NCBI GenBank assembly: GCA_020445165.1
Contig: JAGRHE010000143.1
Coordinates: forward strand, 1 to 7,465
DNA length: 7,465 nt
DNA from: Gammaproteobacteria bacterium
Lineage (GTDB): Bacteria; Pseudomonadota; Gammaproteobacteria; Chromatiales; Sedimenticolaceae
Direction: 5' to 3'
Shown: positions 1 to 5,693 of the stretch, piece after piece
Numbering within the stretch: the stretch's first letter is position 1
Layout: each line of letters begins with the position of its first letter
Made by a program: the position numbers and the translations under genes
Notes under the pieces: generated by a model
Told to the model about the DNA's origin: nothing
What the model saw: the letters and a program-made list of their open reading frames with translations, nothing else
The model's database searches: none

Positions 1-6
1 GTCTCC

Positions 7-35
7 TTTCCTGTTCTCGCCGAGTTCGGGATAAT
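7..35 (+). promoter_or_regulatory. Weak candidate sigma-70 promoter upstream of the Sel1-like gene
   Basis: A GATAAT hexamer at 30-35 differs from the -10 consensus at one base. It lies 17 bp downstream of TTTCCT (7-12), a poor -35 with about 3 of 6 matches. It sits 40 bp upstream of the start at 75, which is a plausible leader length. The gene may instead be read from an operon promoter outside the window, because similar genes often sit in multi-gene kinase/VWA clusters. Low confidence; the support is pattern match only. Confidence 0.2.
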
Positions 36-74
36 CCCCCCACCGGGTGCAAATGAAAAGCGAGTGCCGAAAGG

Positions 75-722
75 ATGGATGAACAGCAGGTCGAAGGCGA
101 ACTTGCCGACACGCAGCCGCACAGGCGCAGCGGACCGTGGAAGCCGATCATCCTGGTGATCATCGCAACCCTCATCGGTGTCTGGCTGGTGCCGGGTGAC
201 GATTCGCTGGAACAGCTCGTCACAGACGTCACACCGTCAGCTTCGACGCCGCCTGCATCGCCCAGCCTGCTCGACAGCCAGCCGACCACGGCCGATACGA
301 ACCCGCCCGAGCAGCTGGCCGAACCGGTCGACACCAGCCCGGGCGCACGCGCGCGGGCCATGATCGCGGCGATGCGCGACAGCGGCGAGGTCAGAATCGA
401 CGATGTCGTCGCCGCAGCGCAGAAGGCCCAGGCCGACGGCGAACTCGCCGATGCCTACCTGCTGTATTTTTTCGCCGCGCGCGAAGGCCACGCGGGCGCC
501 GCAGTCACTCTCGGCGATCAGGCCGATCCGCAAAGCCGTGACCCGGAAAACAGTGTGTTCCCGTCTGCCGATCTGACCCAGGCACACAAGTGGTACGCGA
601 TGGCTGCCGGCTACGGCGACGACGAGGGACGCAGCCGCCTCTCCGACCTGCGCGCGCGGGTCGAGAAAATGGCTGCCAATGGCGACCCCCTGGCACAGCG
701 GGTTGCGCTGCTATGGCAATGA
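75..722 (+). CDS. Membrane-anchored Sel1-like (TPR-type) repeat protein
   Basis: The predicted protein has 215 aa. A basic, proline-containing N-terminus (about 1-23) precedes one hydrophobic segment at 24-40 (IILVIIATLIGVWLV), with no obvious signal-peptidase site, so it is probably a type II anchor with the bulk in the periplasm. A Pro/Ser/Thr-rich linker (about 52-90) leads to helical Sel1-like repeats at about 115-205. The clearest unit is QAHKWYAMAAGYGDDEG (169-185), with a weaker one at DAYLLYFFAAREGHAGAAV. Sel1/TPR solenoids usually mediate protein-protein contacts; no catalytic motif is seen. An in-frame TGA at 54-56 and no other start codon before 75 fix the ATG, although the AAAGG in front lies too close to be a good Shine-Dalgarno site. 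The stop overlaps the ATG of the VWA gene (ATGA, 719-722), so the two are probably translationally coupled and work together. The partner of the repeats is unknown. Confidence 0.8.
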   Translation: MDEQQVEGELADTQPHRRSGPWKPIILVIIATLIGVWLVPGDDSLEQLVTDVTPSASTPPASPSLLDSQPTTADTNPPEQLAEPVDTSPGARARAMIAAMRDSGEVRIDDVVAAAQKAQADGELADAYLLYFFAAREGHAGAAVTLGDQADPQSRDPENSVFPSADLTQAHKWYAMAAGYGDDEGRSRLSDLRARVEKMAANGDPLAQRVALLWQ

Positions 723-2788
723 ACATGACCAGATTGTTCTCCACTTTCCTCGCGCTCGGGATCCTCGGCGCTGCGCTGTTCCACGGCAACGCCGCTGCCG
801 TGCAGCCGTTGCTAATGGCCGGCAAGCAATCCCTGTTTCAGCGCGTGCTCGCGGTGCCGGGCGCCCGGCTCCACAGCGCGCCGGGAACGACCGGCGGCGA
901 GCCGGTCACCCCGTTCACCGCCTACTATGTGTACGCACGACGCAGCGATGAAGGCGGCTGGCTGCAGGTCGGAACGGAACGCCACGGCGCTACCAATGGC
1001 TGGCTGCGCGAAGCGGACACCCTGGAATGGGCGCAGGGCCTGACCGTGGCCTTCCGCGAAGCCGAGGGGGCCGACCGCGCGCTGCTGTTCCGCGATGCCG
1101 GCGCACTGCGCAGCCTGGCACGCACACGCGACCTGGAACGCTATGCGGCACTGCACCGCGCTGCCGAAGCCGGCGAGGCAGGCACCGATTCACCGGTGGT
1201 CGCAATCCAGCCTGCCGGAAAGCTCGATATCCGCGAAAACTTCTACCTGGTGCCGATCCTGCGCCACGAGGACATCTACCTCGGCAGTGAGCAGGCGCGC
1301 CTGCTGCAGGTGTCGAGCGTGCCATTGGAAAGCGACAAGCCGGTCGCACCAGCGACTCCGGCCCCCGCCGAGGCAAAGGCAATTGCAGCGGCACCGGCAC
1401 CGGCACCGGCAACCGCCGAGCCATCTGCAGGCAAAGCCACCGCATCGGTCGACACCGGTTACCGCGCCGGCCTGGCATTCGCGATCGACGCCACGCTGTC
1501 GATGGATCCTTACATCGACCGCACGCGCGAAGCGGTCATGAAGATCTACGACGCACTCGGCGACGCCGGCCTGCTCGGAAACGTCAACTTCGGCCTGGTC
1601 GCGTTTCGTGATTCCCTCGACGCGGTGCCTGCTCTGGAATACCTGACACGCACCTATGTCGACCTCGACCAGGGCCGCAATCCCGGGACCTTCCTGGCCC
1701 GGGTCAACGACCTGGCCGCGGCCAAGGTGTCGAGCCGGGATTTCACCGAGGATTCCTACGCCGGTGTGAAAAAGGCGCTGGACGAGATGCAATGGTCCGA
1801 TCACGCCGCGCGCTACCTCGTGCTGATCACCGACGCCGGCCCGCGTAAGGCCGGCGATCCGCTGTCGAGCACCGGTCTGGACGCCGCCGCGCTGAGCAGG
1901 CTGGCACGTGAGAAAGGGGTCGCCATCTTCGTGCTGCACCTTCTGACGGAAAAGAACCGTGACGATCACGCAAGCGCCGAAGTCGCTTACCGCGAACTGG
2001 CGCAATTCCCCGGCATCGGCAGCCTCTACTACGCGGTGCCGACCGGCGACATCAACGAGTTCGGGCAGGTACTCGACACCCTGGCCGGACAGATCACCAT
2101 GCAGGTCCAGGTGGCCGCCGCGGCCCAGCCGCTACCGCCCGAACCACCCGCAGAACCGGAGCCGATCGTGGTCGAGGCGGCAGCCAATCCGCAGTTGGTC
2201 GAGTTGCAGAGCAAGGTGGCCAAGCTCGGCTATGCGCTGCGCATGAAGTACCTCAAGCGTGATGCCGCCGACAAGATTCCGAACGTGTTCAATGCCTGGC
2301 TGCTCGACCGTGATATCCGCAACCCGGAACGACGCACGCTGGATGTGCAGGTACTGCTGACACGCGACCAGCTGTCGGATCTGCACGACATCCTCAAGGG
2401 CGTGCTGCAGACGGCAGAGGAAGGACTGTTGTCGCCGCAGAATTTCCTCAACGAACTGAAGAGCCTGGCGGCGACCATCACGCGTGACCCCGGACAGCTC
2501 GGCAGCACGACCGCAACCACGGCCGGCGCCGGCAACAGCCTGGCCGACTTGGGCTTCATGCGCGAGTACATCGAGGACCTGCCCTACACCGGCGAGGTCA
2601 TGAGCCTGTCGCTTGAGGACTGGGAGACCTGGCCAGCCCGGCGCCAGATCGAGTTCCTGCATCGGCTCGAGGACAAGATCACCTATTACCGCGCACTGCA
2701 TGACCATACCGATCTCTGGGTGAGCCTGGATGGTGGTGCGGTGGATGGGGATTCGGTGTTTCCGGTGGCATTGGAGATGTTGCCGTAA
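719..2788 (+). CDS. Secreted VWA-domain protein, similar to the C-terminal half of PpkA-type kinases
   Basis: The protein is 689 aa from the ATG at 719, which overlaps the previous stop (ATGA). ATG codons at 713 and 725 are in-frame alternatives, and none has a strong Shine-Dalgarno site. A frame open back to 590 would bury the signal peptide. Residues 1-27 look like a Sec signal (hydrophobic LFSTFLALGILGAALF, then NAAA-V). Residues about 35-105 form a beta-rich, SH3-like region ending in GWLREAD. A Pro/Ala linker (about 206-245) contains three tandem GCACCG hexamers at 1391-1408. A VWA domain spans about 248-462, with a MIDAS-type DATLS (D257, T259, S261), TEDS at 343-346 and ITDAG around D372. 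A second Pro/Glu linker (about 470-485) precedes a helical C-terminal domain (490-689) that I do not recognise. DATLSMDPYIDRTR and the TEDSYAGVKKAL block resemble the VWA region of PpkA, the Ser/Thr kinase of type VI secretion threonine-phosphorylation pathways, from memory; no kinase domain is present. The VWA domain could bind a metal and a protein ligand in the periplasm. VWA assignment is firm, the link to PpkA moderate. Confidence 0.85.
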   Translation: MNMTRLFSTFLALGILGAALFHGNAAAVQPLLMAGKQSLFQRVLAVPGARLHSAPGTTGGEPVTPFTAYYVYARRSDEGGWLQVGTERHGATNGWLREADTLEWAQGLTVAFREAEGADRALLFRDAGALRSLARTRDLERYAALHRAAEAGEAGTDSPVVAIQPAGKLDIRENFYLVPILRHEDIYLGSEQARLLQVSSVPLESDKPVAPATPAPAEAKAIAAAPAPAPATAEPSAGKATASVDTGYRAGLAFAIDATLSMDPYIDRTREAVMKIYDALGDAGLLGNVNFGLVAFRDSLDAVPALEYLTRTYVDLDQGRNPGTFLARVNDLAAAKVSSRDFTEDSYAGVKKALDEMQWSDHAARYLVLITDAGPRKAGDPLSSTGLDAAALSRLAREKGVAIFVLHLLTEKNRDDHASAEVAYRELAQFPGIGSLYYAVPTGDINEFGQVLDTLAGQITMQVQVAAAAQPLPPEPPAEPEPIVVEAAANPQLVELQSKVAKLGYALRMKYLKRDAADKIPNVFNAWLLDRDIRNPERRTLDVQVLLTRDQLSDLHDILKGVLQTAEEGLLSPQNFLNELKSLAATITRDPGQLGSTTATTAGAGNSLADLGFMREYIEDLPYTGEVMSLSLEDWETWPARRQIEFLHRLEDKITYYRALHDHTDLWVSLDGGAVDGDSVFPVALEMLP

Positions 2789-2871
2789 GGCATGACCATT
2801 TTGACGAAAGGTGATTTGAGCGCGCTGTCGCGCGCAGTTGTTTTTGAAAGCGCGCGGCGGCGCGCACCCGC

Positions 2872-2905
2872 CCTTCTTTTCTTTGTTTGCCCAAAGAAAA
2901 GAAGG
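2872..2905. repeat. Perfect 14-bp stem hairpin, pyrimidine/purine-asymmetric
   Basis: CCTTCTTTTCTTTG (2872-2885) and CAAAGAAAAGAAGG (2892-2905) are exact reverse complements around a 6-nt TTTGCC loop. One arm is almost pure pyrimidine and the other almost pure purine. It lies 84 bp after the VWA stop and could slow transcription or protect mRNA 3' ends on either strand. It lacks the GC-stem-plus-T-tract form of an intrinsic terminator. The motif, including the following AAAAGAAAGGGCACCC, resembles a repeat common between genes in gammaproteobacteria (from memory). Confidence 0.75.
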
Positions 2906-2931
2906 CAAAAGAAAGGGCACCCGACGACTTG

Positions 2932-2952
2932 CCCCTCGTCTGCGACGAGGGG
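2932..2952. repeat. 9-bp stem, 3-nt loop hairpin inside the composite element
   Basis: CCCCTCGTC (2932-2940) pairs exactly with GACGAGGGG (2944-2952) around the loop TGC. It follows the pyrimidine/purine hairpin after 26 bp, so the two probably belong to the same repeat unit. No T-tract follows on the plus strand. Confidence 0.7.
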
Positions 2953-3024
2953 TTCCCTGCGCTTCCCGCGGTTTCCGGCGCGCGTGAACTCGCGGCCTGC
3001 GGCCACTCAGACATGCACGCGCTT

Positions 3025-3036
3025 GTTTCCGGAAAC
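3025..3036. repeat. 12-bp perfect palindrome GTTTCCGGAAAC
   Basis: The 12 bases read the same on both strands. The half GTTTCCGG also occurs at 2971-2978 in the same element, so it is part of an internally repetitive sequence. It could be a dyad protein-binding site, but inside a repeat element structural degeneration is an equally good explanation. Confidence 0.4.
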
Positions 3037-3107
3037 CACTGCGATGCTCGGCGGCGTCAACGGGATGGGGTGCACTGATCTGACGACGATGGAGATCTTA
3101 GAAACGC

Positions 3108-3152
3108 GTAGGGCCGGCTGTGCCGGCCGATGTCGGGCGCAGCCCGACCTAC
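3108..3152. repeat. 45-bp cloverleaf repeat (outer GTAG/CTAC stem, two 7-bp hairpins)
   Basis: An outer GTAG (3108-3111) pairs with CTAC (3149-3152). Inside are GGCCGGC-TGT-GCCGGCC (3112-3128), a GAT linker, and GTCGGGC-GCA-GCCCGAC (3132-3148). Every stem is perfect and both loops have 3 nt, giving a three-way junction. It matches my recollection of a GTAGG-type, REP-like intergenic repeat (GTAGGTCGGGCTGCGCCCGAC on the other strand) found in many gammaproteobacteria. Confidence 0.75.
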
Positions 3153-3171
3153 ACCGCGGGATTCGCCGACC

Positions 3172-3199
3172 GGCTTGGCAAGCTACGGAGTGCCAAGCC
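3172..3199. repeat. 9-bp inverted repeat with 10-nt loop
   Basis: GGCTTGGCA (3172-3180) is the exact reverse complement of TGCCAAGCC (3191-3199) around AGCTACGGAG. It lies 20 bp after the cloverleaf and probably belongs to the same composite repeat. On the minus strand it lies downstream of fbaB, but no T-run follows it. Confidence 0.55.
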
Positions 3200-3308
3200 C
3201 CCTTGGTGCAGCCGAGCACCGCAGGTCAAAACCGGGAGAAGCGAGGACTGTCTGACCGAGCGCAATCAAAAATCAATCCCGCGCGACAGCGCGATCAAAA
3301 CCACCCCA

Positions 3309-4358
3309 TCAGGCAATCGTCACCTGGTCCGAAAGATAAACATCCTGAATCGCATTCAGCAGTTTCACCCCCTCCTCCATCGGCTTCTGGAACGCCTTAC
3401 GGCCAGATATCAACCCCGAACCACCGGCCCGCTTGTTGATAACAGCCGTGCGCACCGCCTGGTGCAGGTCGTCCTGTCCCGACGGGCCACCGGAGTTGAT
3501 CATGCCAATCCGCCCCATGTAGCAATTGGCGACCTGGTACCGAACCAGGTCGATCGGGTTGTCGCTGGTCAGGTCTTCGTACACTTTGGGGTGTGTCTTG
3601 CCGAATCCGATGGCCTTGTAACCACCGTTGCAGGTCGCCTGCTTCTGCTTGACGATATCGGCGCCGATCGTCACCGCCAGGTGATTCGCCTGGCCGCTGA
3701 GATCGGCCGATTCGTGGTAGTCGACGCCGTCCTTCTTAAATGAGCTGTTGCGCAGGTAGGCCCAGAGTACGGTGACCATGCCCAGCTCGTGGGCGTGCGC
3801 GAATGCCTCGCTGATCTCCTGGATCTGCCGCCGTGATTCCGGGGCGCCGAAGTAGATCGTCGCGCCGACCGCGACCGCGCCCATGTCGAACGCCTGGTCG
3901 ACACTGGCGAACAGGGTCTGATCGAAGATGTTCGGATAGGTCAGCAGCTCGTTGTGGTTGAGCTTCACCAGGAACGGGATCTTGTGCGCGTAGCGCCGGC
4001 CGACCGAGCCGAGCACGCCCAAGGTCGAGGCCACCGCATTGCAGCCGCCGGCCATGGCCAGCTGGACGATGTTTTCCGGGTCGAAGTAGATCGGATTGGG
4101 CGCGAACGAGGCACCGCCAGCATGCTCGACGCCCTGATCCACCGGCAGGATCGACAGGTAGCCGGTGCCGGCGAGGCGGCCATGGTCGTACAGTGTCTGC
4201 AGACCGCGCAGCACGCCGGGCTTGCGATCCGACAAAGCCACCACGCGGTCTATGAAGTCCGGCCCAGGCAGGCTCAGCATCGCCTGCGGGATGGTCTTAC
4301 AGCGGTGGCCGAGCAGCAGCTCGGCCTCGTCGCCCAGAATCTTTTGGATGTCGGTCAT
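3309..4358 (-). CDS. fbaB: Fructose-bisphosphate aldolase class I (FbaB/DhnA type)
   Basis: The 349-aa protein matches E. coli FbaB (350 aa) nearly end to end from memory, starting MTDIxxxLG and ending QDVYL...TIA. It catalyses the reversible cleavage of fructose 1,6-bisphosphate to dihydroxyacetone phosphate and glyceraldehyde 3-phosphate in the cytoplasm (glycolysis and gluconeogenesis) through a lysine Schiff base rather than a metal. Motifs include [10 protein letters not shown] (70-79, with D74), [10 protein letters not shown] (128-137), GATIYFG (165-171), VLWAYLRN (197-204), ADIVKQK (233-239, where the Schiff-base lysine of the family is expected, K237) and NSGGPSG (288-294, phosphate-binding loop). 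All expected blocks are present, with no truncation. A Shine-Dalgarno AGGTGA (complement of 4365-4370) lies 6 nt before the ATG. It stands alone: 211 bp separate it from the CopD-like gene upstream, and downstream it meets the VWA gene convergently across the repeat element. Confidence 0.97.
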   Translation of the reverse strand: MTDIQKILGDEAELLLGHRCKTIPQAMLSLPGPDFIDRVVALSDRKPGVLRGLQTLYDHGRLAGTGYLSILPVDQGVEHAGGASFAPNPIYFDPENIVQLAMAGGCNAVASTLGVLGSVGRRYAHKIPFLVKLNHNELLTYPNIFDQTLFASVDQAFDMGAVAVGATIYFGAPESRRQIQEISEAFAHAHELGMVTVLWAYLRNSSFKKDGVDYHESADLSGQANHLAVTIGADIVKQKQATCNGGYKAIGFGKTHPKVYEDLTSDNPIDLVRYQVANCYMGRIGMINSGGPSGQDDLHQAVRTAVINKRAGGSGLISGRKAFQKPMEEGVKLLNAIQDVYLSDQVTIA

Positions 4359-4569
4359 TGGGAATCACCTGCAGTGAAGGAATCCCCAAAAGATAGGCCG
4401 CCTTTGCCCAGCGTTTGACGAAATCGGCACAACGCCAAAAGACGGCCTTACCGGTGGCCATCACCCGGCCAGTGAAGAACCGCCCTTTTTCCATGCCTGC
4501 CGGGCAATTGCCATCACCCGGCGCTACAAACCCAACCCCCGGCGACAGAATACGCGGCAAGCGGACCGG
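4359..4569. other. Gene-free upstream region of fbaB with a 13-bp direct repeat
   Basis: No coding region with a plausible translation is found. GCCATCACCCGGC occurs at 4457-4469 and exactly again at 4510-4522, 53 bp apart (start to start). On the fbaB strand it reads GCCGGGTGATGGC and lies about 100-165 bp upstream of the start codon. The region should contain the fbaB promoter, but I cannot place -35/-10 boxes with confidence. The repeat spacing is about five helical turns, so a regulator bound twice on one face of the DNA is possible; that is inference. Confidence 0.4.
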
Positions 4570-5034
4570 TCAGGGAACGAGATAGCGACCGCCGGCACCG
4601 ACCGCCACCGTGACCAGTCCGATCAGCGTGTTGATCCCCACCAACATGCGGATCTGGGCGAGGGCCTTGCCGCCGGCCGGCCAGTCCTCTGCGGCAACCG
4701 CACGCTTGAGGCGGCCATACGGCGCGAAGAAGACATGCATGAAGATCAGCATCATGACGATGCCAAGTCCAAGCATCGCATGCACGTACATCGCAACATT
4801 GCCCATGCCGCCGAAGACGGCGAAGATCATCCAGAAGCCGGTCGCCAGAATCGCGATGATCGCAGTCCAGACCCAGGGGAAAAAACCACCGAACACGCCG
4901 GCCCAAAGCTTCAGCCGCGCCGGCGGCTCCAGCTGAGTGGCCGCCACCGGGCGCAGGAACATGTAGGCGAAAAACATCCCGCCGACCCAGATCACCACCG
5001 CAATCACGTGCAGCAGAACCGCAGAAGCCATCAT
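4570..5034 (-). CDS. CopD-family-like four-helix inner membrane protein
   Basis: The 154-aa, very hydrophobic protein has four predicted transmembrane helices at about 3-23, 50-72, 82-105 and 128-147. The first contains LHVIAVVIWVGGMFF, with H9 and W16; an H-x6-W-x-GG pattern in helix 1 is shared by the CopD and HemJ families. H85 and H100 lie in or near helix 3 (MYVHAMLGL, IFMHVFF) and could ligate heme or copper. The cytoplasmic-type loop GRLKRAVAAEDWPAGGKALAQIR joins helices 3 and 4. It is a small stand-alone CopD-domain protein, not the full CopD of copper operons, and no copper gene is nearby, so a copper role is not shown. A GGAG (complement of 5042-5045) 7 nt before the ATG supports the start; a second ATG follows directly. 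It is transcribed divergently from the CoA-binding/greB trio. HemJ-like protoporphyrinogen oxidase is less likely from the residues seen. Confidence 0.75.
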   Translation of the reverse strand: MMASAVLLHVIAVVIWVGGMFFAYMFLRPVAATQLEPPARLKLWAGVFGGFFPWVWTAIIAILATGFWMIFAVFGGMGNVAMYVHAMLGLGIVMMLIFMHVFFAPYGRLKRAVAAEDWPAGGKALAQIRMLVGINTLIGLVTVAVGAGGRYLVP

Positions 5035-5057
5035 CGCGTTACTCCATCAATCGATTC

Positions 5058-5086
5058 TTGAAACGCCGCGTATTCTACGGTGTGAT
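5058..5086 (+). promoter_or_regulatory. Candidate sigma-70 promoter for the CoA-binding/greB operon
   Basis: TTGAAA (5058-5063, 5 of 6 matches to the -35 consensus) and TGTGAT (5081-5086, 4 of 6 to the -10) are separated by exactly 17 bp, 57 bp upstream of the ATG at 5143. On the opposite strand the complement of 5072-5077 reads TAGAAT, a possible -10 for the CopD-like gene, but no good -35 accompanies it. Overlapping divergent promoters are plausible. Confidence 0.4.
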
Positions 5087-5090
5087 CGCT

Positions 5091-5102
5091 CCGCCCGGGC
5101 GG
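5091..5102. promoter_or_regulatory. 12-bp perfect palindrome CCGCCCGGGCGG in the divergent promoter region
   Basis: A perfect dyad lies just after the candidate -10 box, between the divergent CopD-like gene and the CoA-binding gene. It could be an operator or a leader hairpin. It is short and GC-only in a GC-rich genome, so chance is a real alternative. Confidence 0.25.
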
Positions 5103-5142
5103 TTTATCATGACCAACCCTTTCAGCTTCCAGGTTTTCTGCC

Positions 5143-5517
5143 ATGCGCACCAGCGAACACCACGTTGCCGTCCTGGGCGCGAGCCCGAAGCCCGCGCGTT
5201 ACGCCAACCAGTGCATTCGCCTGCTGCAACGCCATGAATACCGGATCACGCCGGTGCATCCGCGTTTCGAAGAGATCGAAGGACTGCCGGTGAGCCCGTC
5301 ACTGGACGCGATAAGCGATCCGGTACACACCCTGACCCTCTACGTCGGTCCGCAACTGCTCGAACCGCAGGCCGATGCCATCGTACGACTGCAGCCAGGG
5401 CGGGTGATCTTCAACCCGGGTACCGAAAGCGCCCAGGTGCAGCAACAACTCACCGAGGCCGGCATCGAGTGGTTCGAAGCCTGCACCCTGGTCATGCTGC
5501 GCACCGACCAGTTCTGA
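5143..5517 (+). CDS. CoA-binding domain protein (YccU-like Rossmann fold)
   Basis: This 124-aa protein is one complete CoA_binding_2-type domain. After a short N-terminus comes HVAVLGASPKPARYANQCIRLLQRHEYRITPVHPRFEEIEGLPV (about 7-50): the GASPKP nucleotide-binding turn, the RYAN motif and the V(x)P strand are hallmarks of the family. Later strands are LTLYVGP (64-70), GRVIFNPGTES (86-96; the family motif for the CoA/nucleotide cleft) and EACTLVML (112-119). Length agrees with stand-alone YccU-like proteins. These fold like the N-terminal domain of succinyl-CoA synthetase alpha; their physiological role is poorly defined, and I make no metabolic claim. The residue after GASPKP is Ala rather than the more usual Ser/Glu, still compatible. 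The start has only a weak AGG upstream. The stop is 2 nt from the next ATG, placing it first in a three-gene operon with a small membrane protein and greB. Confidence 0.88.
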   Translation: MRTSEHHVAVLGASPKPARYANQCIRLLQRHEYRITPVHPRFEEIEGLPVSPSLDAISDPVHTLTLYVGPQLLEPQADAIVRLQPGRVIFNPGTESAQVQQQLTEAGIEWFEACTLVMLRTDQF

Positions 5518-5519
5518 GC

Positions 5520-5693
5520 ATGTTCCTTGGCCTCGCGCTGCTGCTCGGCGCCCTGCTGTGGGCGCGCGACATCCGCCGTAATCCGCAGAAAGCGGCGCGC
5601 GGTTACCGCGGCCCCTGGATCATGGGCTCGGTCGGCGTGGTCGTATTCCTGTTCTACCTGTGGCTGGTCAGCCACGGCGCCTTCGACGCGTGA
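5520..5693 (+). CDS. 57-aa two-helix membrane protein of unknown function
   Basis: Starting at the ATG of TGAGCATG, 2 nt after the previous stop, it encodes 57 aa. A hydrophobic helix [14 protein letters not shown] (1-14) is followed by a basic loop [17 protein letters not shown] and a second helix [18 protein letters not shown] (33-50), with a short tail SHGAFDA. The positively charged loop predicts a cytoplasmic loop with both ends outside. An earlier in-frame ATG at 5469 would run 51 nt into the CoA-binding gene and lengthen the N-terminus with non-hydrophobic residues, so the later start is preferred. The stop overlaps the GTG start of greB by 4 nt (GTGA). I do not recognise the family; the tight packing suggests it is truly translated. 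Confidence 0.75.
   Translation: MFLGLALLLGALLWARDIRRNPQKAARGYRGPWIMGSVGVVVFLFYLWLVSHGAFDA

Larger units (their letters stand above)
2810..3305. repeat. Composite repeat element bounded by ~49-bp imperfect inverted repeats
   Basis: The left end (2810-2857) and the reverse complement of the right end (3256-3305) align by hand over 50 columns with 40 identities and two single-base gaps. Shared blocks are GGTG at the outer edge, a perfect CGCGCTGTCGCGCG core (2821-2834; inverted at 3280-3293), TTG, then TTTTTGA (2841-2847; inverted at 3266-3272) and GCGC. The outer edge lies 3 bp from the fbaB stop codon. Between the ends are several hairpins. No transposase is encoded and I see no clear target-site duplication, so this could be a MITE-like or REP/BIME-type element mobilised in trans, or two oppositely oriented copies of one short repeat around other repeats. 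Parts of it, especially the TTTCTTTG...CAAAGAAA hairpin and the GTAG...CTAC cloverleaf, resemble intergenic repeats I know from other gammaproteobacterial genomes. Confidence 0.7.
2789..3308. other. 520-bp gene-free region between convergent genes, filled by palindromic repeats
   Basis: The VWA gene ends at 2788 and fbaB ends, on the other strand, at 3309. The frames that stay open here have low-complexity, Arg/Pro-rich translations that cross the repeats and the antisense of fbaB, with no domain signature, so I call no gene. The region holds the inverted-repeat-bounded element at 2810-3305, with hairpins at 2872-2905, 2932-2952 and 3172-3199, a palindrome at 3025-3036 and a cloverleaf at 3108-3152, each listed separately. 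No canonical intrinsic terminator (GC stem plus T-run) is seen for either gene, though the hairpins could serve both. Confidence 0.8.

Noticed and set aside
53..82. A 9-codon upstream frame (ATG at 53, stop TGA at 80-82) overlapping the start of the Sel1-like gene
   Set aside because: It is too short to test, has no convincing ribosome-binding site and no attenuator-like composition.
590..718. N-terminal extension of the VWA protein back to an ATG at 590
   Set aside because: It would overlap the Sel1-like gene by over 130 bp and place an Arg-rich stretch before a clear signal peptide. The ATG at 719, overlapping the stop, fits better.
1391..1408. Three tandem GCACCG hexamers, considered as a phase-variable repeat
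   Set aside because: Only three copies of an in-frame 6-mer in a Pro/Ala linker; copy change would not shift the frame and the number is too low for slippage switching.
2679..3014. Minus-strand frames of about 110 codons over the hairpin region
   Set aside because: They translate the inverted repeats and the antisense of the VWA gene, with no domain or start signal.
2789..3308. CRISPR array
   Set aside because: The repeats are inverted, differ in length and are not regularly spaced; no cas gene is nearby.
2792..3439. A 215-codon plus-strand frame across the intergenic repeats
   Set aside because: Its translation is low-complexity and Arg/Pro-rich, crosses hairpins and runs antisense into fbaB. 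Long frames arise by chance in GC-rich palindromic DNA.
3954..4418. A 154-codon plus-strand frame opposite fbaB
   Set aside because: It is antisense to a highly conserved aldolase and has no recognisable family.
5660..5689. greB start at the ATG at 5660
   Set aside because: It adds only [10 protein letters not shown] inside the upstream membrane gene. The GTG at 5690 gives the family's length and a normal 4-nt overlap.
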